Position numbers and translations under genes: made by a program
Assembly (NCBI RefSeq): GCF_006385255.1
Contig: NZ_VFJE01000052.1
Location: 124,001-188,000, forward strand
From: Flavobacterium microcysteis
GTDB lineage: Bacteria; Bacteroidota; Bacteroidia; Flavobacteriales; Flavobacteriaceae
Length of the DNA: 64,000 bases
Direction of reading: 5' to 3'
The notes under the pieces: generated by a model
What the model was told of the DNA's origin: nothing
The model's database searches: none
The model's input: the letters and a program-made list of their open reading frames with translations, nothing else
Shown here: positions 51,979 through 62,452 of the stretch, piece after piece
How the letters are laid out: every line of letters starts with the position of its first letter
Numbering within the stretch: position 1 is the stretch's first letter

Positions 51979-52500
51979 ATGAAATTAAGATCACTTTTAC
52001 TCTGCCTGCTTTTTATTGGTGCCATAACCCAAACATCGGCACAAGAAAGCGCTGATAAAATCCTGGAAAAAGCTTTTACCCAAGCAAAAAAAGAAAAGAA
52101 AAATGTTTTCGTAATGTATCATGCTTCTTGGTGCAAATGGTGTAAGAAGATGGAAAGCAATATGGAAACGGAATCGGTCAAGCCTTTTTTTGATAAAAAT
52201 TATGTGACGACATTTTTAGTCGTACAGGAAAGCAAAGCCAATAAAAACCTTGAAAACCCGGGTGCTGATGATATCCTAAAGAAATACAAAGCGGATAACA
52301 GCGGTATTCCTTTTTGGCAGATTTATGATGCCAATGGCAATTTGCTTGCAGATTCATTTAACGCTAAAGGTGAAAACCTAGGCTGTCCGGCTACAGTTGA
52401 AGAAGTAGCAGAATTTACTGATAAGCTGAAAAAAACATCAAAACTCAGCGAAAAAGACCGCAAGAAAATTGAAGAAGCATTCGTACTTAAGAAAAAATAA
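51979..52500 (+). CDS. Exported thioredoxin-like protein
   Basis: 173 aa with a signal peptide (FIGAITQTSAQ, cut near residue 22). Thioredoxin fold with active site HASWCKWCKKM (Cys52, Cys55), a CxxC of the DUF255/thioredoxin_7 type. The C-terminus is a Lys-rich helix. It should work as a periplasmic disulfide reductase or isomerase. The next gene is convergent and encodes a copper oxidase; a role in metal tolerance is possible but not shown. Terminator 52517-52544 follows. Confidence 0.87.
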   Translation: MKLRSLLLCLLFIGAITQTSAQESADKILEKAFTQAKKEKKNVFVMYHASWCKWCKKMESNMETESVKPFFDKNYVTTFLVVQESKANKNLENPGADDILKKYKADNSGIPFWQIYDANGNLLADSFNAKGENLGCPATVEEVAEFTDKLKKTSKLSEKDRKKIEEAFVLKKK

Positions 52501-52516
52501 GAAGAATATAAAAAAT

Positions 52517-52550
52517 AAAAGGCCTCCAAAATTGGAGGCCTTTTATTTTA
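52517..52550. terminator. Bidirectional terminator
   Basis: AAAAGGCCTCCAA (52517-52529) pairs with TTGGAGGCCTTTT (52532-52544), with a T-rich tail. It ends the thioredoxin-like gene and the convergent copper operon. Confidence 0.9.
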
Positions 52551-52557
52551 GCGCTTA

Positions 52558-54840
52558 TTAGTAATTAAGCACAAAACCTACACCAAAACCCATATCGCTA
52601 TCATAATGCGTACGGATACCCATATTTTTATTTAGCACATATCTCAGGTCTACCATATATTCCAAATCCGTATTAGCCATAAAACCGGCACGTAATCTTT
52701 TTGAAATTGGAATGTCTTCTCGCATTAATTGCAAACGAGCAATACCATCATGATATACCTCGGCCTGGAAGTTAACCAGCATTGGCAACGTATACATAAA
52801 TCCTAAACTCACAGCACTTCGACTGTCCTTTTTATTTTTTTGCCCGAATATGTTCTTTTCATGTTCATCCTCTCCCATCCTTCTATAACGCCAGTCAAAA
52901 CCAATAAAAGGCATTAACCATTGCATTTTTCCAATATATCGTCCCAAATGAGTTTCTACTTCATAACCATGCATGTCATTGTAACCTAATCGCCATTCTG
53001 TTCCTAGTGACCATCTTGCATTCTGAAACATGGCCTCTCCATCATTACCATTGGTTGCAAAATCATTTTGCGCCATAAAATGCGGCATATTGCTTTCTTC
53101 CTGTAACATTTTATAGGCTTTTTCTTTATTCGGAAGTAAAGGATTATCATAGTCACCAACGGCAAAAACACGATTCATTCCGGCCATCATATGGTATAAA
53201 ATATGACAATGAAAAAACCAATCGCCTTCTTCATTTGCCAGGAATTCAATAGTATTGGTTTCCATTGGCATCACATCCATTACATTCTTGAGTGGTGCGT
53301 TTTCTCCTTTACCATTAATTATCCTGAAATCAAAACCATGCAAGTGCATTGGATGGCGCATCATCGAATTATTGTAGATCGTGATACGCAATACTTCTCC
53401 TTTCTTTACAGGAATCTTGTCGGTTTCCGAAAGAACTTTATTGTCCATACTCCAAACGTATCGGTTCATATTCCCAGTTAGTGTAAATTTCAACTCCTTT
53501 ACCGGAGCTTCTTTTGGAAGAACTGTATTGTGAGGCGATTTCAACATGGCGTAATTTAGAGTCACTATATCGCCTAAAGCATTTGCATTATAACGATTCG
53601 GATCTTCTCCCATATTCATTCCATGCTGACTATGATCTGTTTTTTGCTTCGTATCCTTTTGTTTGGCATCGCCTGTAATTTCTGGGTACATGACCACATT
53701 CATATCCATTTGATTTAGGCTCATACTCATTCCCATATCATCCAGGTTACCATCCATTTTCATCATATCGTTCATCATCTTCATTCCTTCAAAATACTTT
53801 AATCGGGGAAGTGGAGAAATAAGCTGTTTGACACCATTCCCAATAAAATAACTTGCAGACTGCGTCCTGTCTTCTGTGGTTGCTAAAAACTCATACGAAA
53901 GTCCTTCCTCCGGTATAGTAACAACCACATCATACGTTTCTGATACGGCGATTATCAACCTATCAACTTCTACAGGCTCTACATCGTTACCATCACTGGC
54001 CACTACCGTTATCTTGCCTCCGGCATAACGAAGCCAAAAATAGGACGACGCACCACCGTTTGAAATACGCAGCCTTACTTTATCACCGGCTTTTAGCTGT
54101 TTTCCATCAACGCTTTTTAAATCAGTAGAATTGGCGCCGTTGATTAATATCTTATCATAGTAAACATCGCTCACATCCATGGCAAGCATACGCTTCCATT
54201 CGTTTTTGATTTTGGTTTTGAAATGACCTTCACGTATGGCTTCAACATAAGATTGTGTCGCTCCTTTTTTTATAGCGGCCCAATCGTTCGCATTATGAAG
54301 CATTCTGTCTACATTATCCGGATTGAGATTCGTCCATTCACTTAAAACAATCGGAACGGTTGGAAGGTCATCGATGCCTTTTCGAAATGTTTTATCATCT
54401 TCACGTTTCTTCATTACAAAATTGCCATACATTCCAATCTGTTCCTGCAAACCCGAATGGGAATGATACCAGTGCGTACCATTCTGTATTATCGGAAAGC
54501 GATACGTATATACAGCACCAGGCGCAATTGGCTCTTGCGTCAGAAAAGGTACTCCGTCTTCCTTGTTTGGCAAAAACACGCCATGCCAATGGAGCGAAGT
54601 ACTTTCTTTTAACTGATTATGTACTACAATTTCAGCTATATCGCCTTCAGTAAATGTAAGAGTTGGCATTGGAATCTGCCCGTTTACAGCTATAGCTCTC
54701 TTTTCTTTACCGGCGTAGTTTACAAGTGTGTCTTTTACATATAGGTCGTAACGCACTACTTTTTGTGCCTGCACACTGCCAGCTGTCAGCATAACTAACA
54801 GCAGCAGAAATTTGGCAGGATTATAATTCTTTATATCCAT
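52558..54840 (-). CDS. Multicopper oxidase (CopA-like) with CopB-like C-terminal region
   Basis: 760 aa. Signal peptide 1-25. Type 1/2/3 copper motifs: LHWHGVF (His84, His86), HWYHSHSG (His123, His126, His128), HPMHLHG (His496, His499, His501) and HCHILYHMMAGM (His544, Cys545, His546, His550). A Met-rich stretch (352-384) is typical of copper-resistance oxidases. From about 588 the chain is not cupredoxin-like but strand-rich with a C-terminal tyrosine (WRLGYNDMHGYEVETHLG, GFGVGFVLNY), resembling the CopB outer-membrane family. It oxidises Cu(I) in the periplasm. Last gene of the copper operon. Confidence 0.92.
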   Translation of the reverse strand: MDIKNYNPAKFLLLLVMLTAGSVQAQKVVRYDLYVKDTLVNYAGKEKRAIAVNGQIPMPTLTFTEGDIAEIVVHNQLKESTSLHWHGVFLPNKEDGVPFLTQEPIAPGAVYTYRFPIIQNGTHWYHSHSGLQEQIGMYGNFVMKKREDDKTFRKGIDDLPTVPIVLSEWTNLNPDNVDRMLHNANDWAAIKKGATQSYVEAIREGHFKTKIKNEWKRMLAMDVSDVYYDKILINGANSTDLKSVDGKQLKAGDKVRLRISNGGASSYFWLRYAGGKITVVASDGNDVEPVEVDRLIIAVSETYDVVVTIPEEGLSYEFLATTEDRTQSASYFIGNGVKQLISPLPRLKYFEGMKMMNDMMKMDGNLDDMGMSMSLNQMDMNVVMYPEITGDAKQKDTKQKTDHSQHGMNMGEDPNRYNANALGDIVTLNYAMLKSPHNTVLPKEAPVKELKFTLTGNMNRYVWSMDNKVLSETDKIPVKKGEVLRITIYNNSMMRHPMHLHGFDFRIINGKGENAPLKNVMDVMPMETNTIEFLANEEGDWFFHCHILYHMMAGMNRVFAVGDYDNPLLPNKEKAYKMLQEESNMPHFMAQNDFATNGNDGEAMFQNARWSLGTEWRLGYNDMHGYEVETHLGRYIGKMQWLMPFIGFDWRYRRMGEDEHEKNIFGQKNKKDSRSAVSLGFMYTLPMLVNFQAEVYHDGIARLQLMREDIPISKRLRAGFMANTDLEYMVDLRYVLNKNMGIRTHYDSDMGFGVGFVLNY

Positions 54841-54851
54841 TATGTCCCTTT

Positions 54852-55700
54852 TTACTTTATCGTTTCAACTGTCTTTCCACAAGTCAGCATCTGCGAACCA
54901 TAATAAGGATTCTTAACTGCATTTTCCTTACTCAGCCAATTTGCTCCTTTGCCATCATTCGCCATAGGACAGAATTGATAATAGACAGGAACTTCGTATT
55001 TTGAAACTTTAAGTAATTCGTAAATACTTTTTGATAAGGTTATAAAGTGATCTCTTTGGTGTTCTGCATCGGTAGTTTCTGAAACATGTTCCGCATCTTC
55101 CTTCAGTTCGTTCAATACTTTCATCCAGACATTATGCTCCTCCATTTTCAGCTCATTCATTTTCACAGCATTAATAGCTTTCACTAAACCTTTTGCTTTA
55201 TCAGACGCTAGCTTTCCCTCGGTTTTTACCAAGGCATCTTTTACGTCAAAATAATTGTCAAAAACGGCTTTAAGTTGGTTTTGCTCTTGTTGTCTTGTTG
55301 CAGCTGCAGTATGACCTGAGTGTCCGGTATGTGCCATTTCTGTTTTGGCAGTCGTTTTTACGGCACGATCATATTGGCAGCATTCCGGTAGTTTGGCATA
55401 AGCATCATCCGGTGCACGGAATGTATCGCTGTCATATCCAGCAAGAGCAATGCGTTTTAAAATTTCGTCCAGATTAGTCGCTTTCTGATCGTAGGCAATA
55501 GAAGCCATTTTAGTGTCTTTATTCCATTCGACTTTGGCTATCTTCTTGATATTTCCTGCTTTTTCAATAGTGCTTTTGCACATATCGCAATTGCCGTAGA
55601 TTTTTACGTTTTCTTTTTTCTCGTTTTTGATTTGTGCCTCGCAGGCAGTAAATATAAATAGCATGGCAAGTGTTGCCATTATTTTAGATAATGATTTCAT
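54852..55700 (-). CDS. HMA and DUF3347 copper-binding lipoprotein
   Basis: 282 aa. The N-terminus ends FIFTACEAQ, a near lipobox with Cys20. A heavy-metal-associated domain follows (YGNCDMCKSTIEKAG, Cys38 and Cys41). A His-rich linker (HTGHSGHTAAA) leads to DUF3347 (about 150-260; FDNYFDVKDALV, QRDHFITLSKSIYELL) and a metal-site tail (QFCPMANDGKGANWL, NPYYGSQMLTCG). It should carry copper in the periplasm. It stands 12 bp upstream of the multicopper oxidase gene in the same operon. Confidence 0.88.
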   Translation of the reverse strand: MKSLSKIMATLAMLFIFTACEAQIKNEKKENVKIYGNCDMCKSTIEKAGNIKKIAKVEWNKDTKMASIAYDQKATNLDEILKRIALAGYDSDTFRAPDDAYAKLPECCQYDRAVKTTAKTEMAHTGHSGHTAAATRQQEQNQLKAVFDNYFDVKDALVKTEGKLASDKAKGLVKAINAVKMNELKMEEHNVWMKVLNELKEDAEHVSETTDAEHQRDHFITLSKSIYELLKVSKYEVPVYYQFCPMANDGKGANWLSKENAVKNPYYGSQMLTCGKTVETIK

Positions 55701-55775
55701 GGTAAATGTTTTTTTAGATATACTATAAACTAAATATTCTCAATTAGACAGACTTATGGCTGTCACAAAATAATC

Positions 55776-56135
55776 TTAGCCTATCTTAGGAGGTTGCCAG
55801 ATGGAATGAAAACCGGAAGCAAAGCCTGCTTCTGTATGGTAAAATTCCAATCTTTTTTCTGCCGGAACAAAAGGGTCATTATTAAATTCTGCATGCATAA
55901 AGATAGCAGCAGAACTCACACACGAAACCGGACATATACATGAAGCGTGTTTACACTTTCCTTTACAATTATGGGAGTTGTCTTTATTATCGCAACAAGT
56001 ATCCTTATGTTTTTTATGGGAAGTGATTTCTTTAGTGCAGTTTTTTTTCTGAGAAGTCTTGCTACAGGCCAATGCAGATTCGGGCATCATAAAGATCCCA
56101 AGCATCACTAATAGCATAAAATAGAATTTTCTCAT
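55776..56135 (-). CDS. Cys-rich exported protein, HYC_CC_PP-like
   Basis: 119 aa. Signal peptide 1-23 (ending ALACS), then a Cys- and Lys-rich part (DTCCDNKDNSHNCKGKC, CICPVSC) and a C-terminus ending SIWQPPKIG. The CC pair and the final PP fit the Bacteroidetes HYC_CC_PP pattern, found beside copper and other metal-export genes. It probably binds copper in the periplasm or on the outer membrane. First gene of the copper operon; a consensus -7 box lies upstream. Confidence 0.8.
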   Translation of the reverse strand: MRKFYFMLLVMLGIFMMPESALACSKTSQKKNCTKEITSHKKHKDTCCDNKDNSHNCKGKCKHASCICPVSCVSSAAIFMHAEFNNDPFVPAEKRLEFYHTEAGFASGFHSIWQPPKIG

Positions 56136-56157
56136 TAATCTACAGAAAAAGTAAGTT

Positions 56158-56165
56158 CAAAATTA
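56158..56165 (-). promoter_or_regulatory. -7 box of the copper operon
   Basis: TAATTTTG on the minus strand matches TAnnTTTG exactly, 23 bp before the ATG at 56135. No clear -33 box, so an activator is likely. Nothing else was recognised in the gap to 56432. Confidence 0.45.
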
Positions 56166-56393
56166 TAGATTTATTTTGAGTTCTTCACTAAGTATTTGTT
56201 AAAACAATTTTAGAAAAATGCTTTTTGCTTATTTTTTCACGGCTTTTAAGACAAGATTGATAAAAATAAGCTACTCAGCACTATTAAGGTCTAATTTATT
56301 TGAAATTATAGTATTTTTGGCAAGAACATACTATCCCTATAGGCTCTCAGTTTATCATATACTTAGTGAGGAAGTTTTGAAGAACGTTTTTAG

Positions 56394-58529
<2,136 letters not shown>

Positions 58530-58540
58530 TCTTATAGTTT

Positions 58541-58574
58541 AAAAAAGGAGCCAATTGATTTTGCTCCTTTTTTT
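58541..58574 (+). terminator. Terminator after GH97
   Basis: AAAAAAGGAGC (58541-58551) pairs with GCTCCTTTTTT (58563-58573), followed by T. Confidence 0.85.
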
Positions 58575-58657
58575 ATACCTTTAATTATCGGCGAATCAAT
58601 TGTAACATTTTTACGACAAATTCTACCAATAACTATCAAATCAAAAAACTATATAAA

Positions 58658-59458
58658 ATGACATCACACGAAATTGACTATCAGATTTATGGCGAAGAAA
58701 TGCAATATGTGGAAATCGAACTGGATCCACAAGAAGCAGTAGTCGCAGAAGCAGGAAGCTTTATGATGATGGATAACGGCATTGCCATGGATACTATTTT
58801 TGGCGACGGTTCTAATCAAACCCAAGGCGTTATGGGCAAGCTGTTTTCTGCCGGGAAAAGACTTCTTACTGGAGAAAGCCTTTTTATGACCGTATTTCTG
58901 AACCAATATCACGGAAAGCGCAAAATAAGCTTTGCTTCGCCCTATCCGGGTAAAATTGTACCTATTGACCTGACAGAATATGGCGGGCGTTTTATCTGCC
59001 AGAAAGATGCTTTCCTCTGTGCTGCAAAAGGAGTTACTCTTGGTATTGAATTTTCTCGAAAATTGGGACGTGGATTGTTTGGCGGTGAAGGTTTTATCAT
59101 GCAAAAACTGGAAGGCGACGGAATGGCTTTCGTTCATGCAGGAGGAACATTGGCTCGAAAGGAATTGGCGGCCGGCGAAATACTTAAAGTAGATACCGGC
59201 TGTATTGTTGGATTTACCCAAAATGTAGACTATGACATTCAATTTGTTGGCGGAATCAAGAATACTATTTTTGGAGGCGAAGGACTTTTCTACGCAACCT
59301 TAACCGGACCTGGAATTGTCTATATTCAATCACTTCCTTTCAGCAGATTAGCTGGAAGAGTTTGGGCTGCAGCGCCTCAAGGCGGCGGAAAAAGTAGAGA
59401 CGAAGGAAGCATTTTAGGCGGTATTGGAAATCTTTTAGATGGAGATAACAAGTTTTAG
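58658..59458 (+). CDS. AIM24/TIGR00266-family protein
   Basis: 266 aa. Blocks such as [54 protein letters not shown] and [20 protein letters not shown] mark TIGR00266, a beta-helix-like (AIM24) fold. There is no signal peptide. Related mitochondrial protein AIM24 takes part in inner-membrane organisation; the bacterial role is unknown. The start at ATG 58658 agrees with the family. The next gene starts 44 bp on. Confidence 0.92.
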   Translation: MTSHEIDYQIYGEEMQYVEIELDPQEAVVAEAGSFMMMDNGIAMDTIFGDGSNQTQGVMGKLFSAGKRLLTGESLFMTVFLNQYHGKRKISFASPYPGKIVPIDLTEYGGRFICQKDAFLCAAKGVTLGIEFSRKLGRGLFGGEGFIMQKLEGDGMAFVHAGGTLARKELAAGEILKVDTGCIVGFTQNVDYDIQFVGGIKNTIFGGEGLFYATLTGPGIVYIQSLPFSRLAGRVWAAAPQGGGKSRDEGSILGGIGNLLDGDNKF

Positions 59459-59502
59459 AACCCTGCAAAATTGCTACATTTACGCTTATTAAATATCACA
59501 CT

Positions 59503-59958
59503 ATGATTCAGGATATATTGCAGCTGCAACAGCGCCATGAAAATTTTATCAAAAAAATCTGCCAAACAGAAAAGGTATTTGGACTTGAAAATAACGTTGG
59601 TTTTGCTACACTCGACTCTACCAATTATGAGAATGAAAACGGTAAACCCATGCCGGTAATGTGCTTCTGGTCTGACCAAAATGGAGCTGCTGCCTGCGCC
59701 AAAGACAAATGGAAATCATATAGTCCTGCCGAAATAAAGCTATCCGATTTCATTGAAGAATGGTGCGTTGGAATGTATAATGAAGGGCTTTTGACAGGCA
59801 CTGATTTTGACGAAAACAAACAAGGCAACGAATCGGATGCTTTGGAATTGTTGTTAGAAATCACAGCAGAACTCGAAGAATTAGGGAAAGAGCTCGAATT
59901 TAAAAAATTTGAAAATCTTGCCGATCTAGAGGAACAAATCCGTGAAATATTAGAATAA
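59503..59958 (+). CDS. DUF2750 protein
   Basis: 151 aa cytoplasmic protein. The DUF2750 pattern is PVMCFWSDQNGAAACAKDKW with LSDFIEEWCVGMYNEGLLTGTDFDEN; it has been linked to stress or immunity-like systems but has no known activity. The C-terminal 45 residues are a helical Glu/Lys-rich tail. It lies between the AIM24-like gene and the MscS gene on the same strand; co-transcription with both is likely. Confidence 0.88.
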   Translation: MIQDILQLQQRHENFIKKICQTEKVFGLENNVGFATLDSTNYENENGKPMPVMCFWSDQNGAAACAKDKWKSYSPAEIKLSDFIEEWCVGMYNEGLLTGTDFDENKQGNESDALELLLEITAELEELGKELEFKKFENLADLEEQIREILE

Positions 59959-60006
59959 GCCAAATCACTCACATCAATCAAAATCAATCACTAGTTCCCT
60001 TTTAGA

Positions 60007-62400
60007 ATGAAAAAGAAAACTTTTTTTAGGTCCTTTCCACATAGCCCTACGCTACAACTCCTGCTCGCTTTATTCCTTATGCTAGGAATAACTGCTACAG
60101 CACAGGAAAAAGAAAAAAAAGCAACTGAAAAACCTGCAGTAGAAAACAAAGGCAAATCTTCAGTCTTTGCTGATGATGAGTTGGCAGCGAGTGATTATCT
60201 GGTGTCTATCGAAAGAGCCGGAGAAATGCTTGACAATGCCAAAGGCAAAGGTGCACTCGATGCTGGAGTACTCTTCCTTCTTGGTGAAATGCAACAGACA
60301 AAAGATGCCTTAAAACTCATCGATGCCAATCTTGGTGCAAAAAACAACGGCAATGTCCGCAATCAGCAGATGTACCGTAAAGTTTTACTGGAGTTGCAGC
60401 AAAAATTTGAAATCTACTGGAAAAAGCTAAACGAAAACGATGAAAGGATTGTCAAAATCCGAAAAGGCAACAAAGCAATCATAAACGACACTGTTTTTAG
60501 AAAACTTATCAAAGACAGTCTTCTCATCAAAGAATTTCGTCCTCAGCTAAAAGAATTAAAAACAAAATGGATTACAACAGACAGTCTTTTAAAAGCCAAT
60601 ATCGACTCACTTAATAACTGGAAAAAAGTAATCGTTGAAAAAAGGATGCTGGTTTCTAAAGACCTTATTCTTGTCAACGAACGCCTCAATAAGTCGGGAG
60701 TTTCACTTTTAGGAAACGAGCACCCGCATTTGTGGGACAGCAGTACTAAAAGCGAGCAACAAATACAGGCTTATTTCCAGGAAAAATTTAATGCAGAACA
60801 AAAAGCGTCGGCTTATTATTTCGGATACAGCTTTGGCAGTACTTTCCTGCTGCTGTTGCTTGGCGGACTGTTATTCTGGTGGATCAGTTTTAACCTGAAA
60901 TATTTAAGAAAAGCCCATCAGATAGAATCTTTAGAAATTTTCCAATTCCGCTATCTGAATCAAGGCGCCATATTGCCGGTTATTGTACTGATTCTTAATA
61001 TTGTTATTGCTATAAATCTGTATGCTCCTGCCCTTTTTATTGAATTTACGCACCTGATACTTCTCGTTGCGCTAACTATATTGTTCAGAAAAAGATGGAC
61101 GCCAAAAGCTTTCCGAAATTGGCTGCTTCTGGTCGCCATTTTTGTCTTATTCAGTTTTATGGATCTTTTTGTAGAAGTGAGTCAATTCCAACGCTGTATC
61201 TTTATTTTAGTCAACCTGGCGAGTATCCGATTTGGTCTTGCTTATCTGAAAACAATACAGGAAGAAATGTATATCAAAGGTCTTTTGAAATATGCAAAAA
61301 CCTTATTCCTTGTTTTGAATGTGCTAGCTGTAATCTTTAACGTATTTGGGCGTGTTTCCTTAGCACATACCTTAAGCCTCGCTGCCGTTATAGCACTGAC
61401 ACAGGTTATTGCTCTTTCTGTATTCCTAAAAATTATACTGGAAATAATTACGTTACAAATTTATACGATACGAATTCGCAGAGGCATTTCGAAGATTTTT
61501 GATTTTAGAAATCTTGAAAAAAACCTTAAAAAGCCGTTCATGCTTCTTATTATTTATTTGTGGGTAATTGTCATTGCATCCAATCTGAATCTTTCGAGCG
61601 TATTTTATGATTCGATTAATGCTTTACTAACCACAAAAAATAAAATCGGTAACTTCTCATTTACCGTTGGTAATATTTTATTGTTCCTTTTAATCGTATG
61701 GATTGCCCATATCATCCAAAAATATGTGGCTTACTTCTTTGGAGAAATTGATGATGAAGATGAAGAAAGCATCAACAAAAAACAGCATTCCAAATTATTG
61801 ATCACCCGACTTCTCTTGCTTATTTTAGGGTATTTGCTGGCTATTTCTGCCGCCGGAATTCCTTTGGATAAAATTACTATTGTTTTAGGAGCGTTAGGTG
61901 TTGGAGTCGGTTTAGGATTACAGAATATTGTAAACAATTTTGTTTCGGGTGTTATCCTGATTTTTGACAAGCCGATTCAGATTGGCGATGTAATTGATGT
62001 TGGTTCCCAATCCGGAAGAGTAAAAACCATCGGTTTAAGAACTACTAAAATCGATACTTCAAATGGTGCCGAAGTTATTGTCCCAAATGGGAATATACTG
62101 TCACAAAATATCGTAAACTGGACGTATACCAACAATTCCAAACTGGTTGACCTAAACTTTACGCTACAAGGAGAGATTTCACAGGAGCAGATTAAGGAAA
62201 CTATTGTTAGCTGTATCAGCAAGATTCCAACGATTTATTCTGAAAAAGAGCCTCAGCTTTTCTACAGCTTTATTTCTGATACGAAATACCAGCTAAAAAT
62301 TCAGTTTTGGTGTAATATTCACAGAACTGAAGCAGCTGTGAGTGAAGCCAGAATTATGCTTTATGAAGGATTTAAAAAACAAGGCGTGAGTTTTGAATAA
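60007..62400 (+). CDS. Large mechanosensitive channel of the MscS family
   Basis: 797 aa. Signal peptide about 1-32, then a periplasmic helical coiled-coil region (about 45-265) as in MscK/YbiO types. About eight membrane helices follow (about 275-600). The pore-lining helix and MscS core read LGALGVGVGLGLQNIVNN, GVILIFDKPIQIGDVID and GRVKTIGLRTTKI with VPNGNILSQNIVNW. It is an inner-membrane tension-gated channel that relieves osmotic shock. Length compares with MscK (1100 aa) as a mid-size member. A terminator follows. Confidence 0.93.
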   Translation: MKKKTFFRSFPHSPTLQLLLALFLMLGITATAQEKEKKATEKPAVENKGKSSVFADDELAASDYLVSIERAGEMLDNAKGKGALDAGVLFLLGEMQQTKDALKLIDANLGAKNNGNVRNQQMYRKVLLELQQKFEIYWKKLNENDERIVKIRKGNKAIINDTVFRKLIKDSLLIKEFRPQLKELKTKWITTDSLLKANIDSLNNWKKVIVEKRMLVSKDLILVNERLNKSGVSLLGNEHPHLWDSSTKSEQQIQAYFQEKFNAEQKASAYYFGYSFGSTFLLLLLGGLLFWWISFNLKYLRKAHQIESLEIFQFRYLNQGAILPVIVLILNIVIAINLYAPALFIEFTHLILLVALTILFRKRWTPKAFRNWLLLVAIFVLFSFMDLFVEVSQFQRCIFILVNLASIRFGLAYLKTIQEEMYIKGLLKYAKTLFLVLNVLAVIFNVFGRVSLAHTLSLAAVIALTQVIALSVFLKIILEIITLQIYTIRIRRGISKIFDFRNLEKNLKKPFMLLIIYLWVIVIASNLNLSSVFYDSINALLTTKNKIGNFSFTVGNILLFLLIVWIAHIIQKYVAYFFGEIDDEDEESINKKQHSKLLITRLLLLILGYLLAISAAGIPLDKITIVLGALGVGVGLGLQNIVNNFVSGVILIFDKPIQIGDVIDVGSQSGRVKTIGLRTTKIDTSNGAEVIVPNGNILSQNIVNWTYTNNSKLVDLNFTLQGEISQEQIKETIVSCISKIPTIYSEKEPQLFYSFISDTKYQLKIQFWCNIHRTEAAVSEARIMLYEGFKKQGVSFE

Positions 62401-62403
62401 TAA

Positions 62404-62440
62404 AAAAAGGACAGCAATAATAGCTGTCCTTTTTCTTTTA
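62404..62440. terminator. Bidirectional terminator
   Basis: AAAAAGGACAGC (62404-62415) pairs with GCTGTCCTTTTT (62423-62434), loop seven bases, then T-rich. Confidence 0.88.
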
Positions 62441-62452
62441 TAATGCTTTTAA

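Noticed and set aside
58664..59242. 192-codon frame opposite the AIM24-like gene
   Set aside because: Long but antisense to a clear conserved family; a codon-bias shadow.
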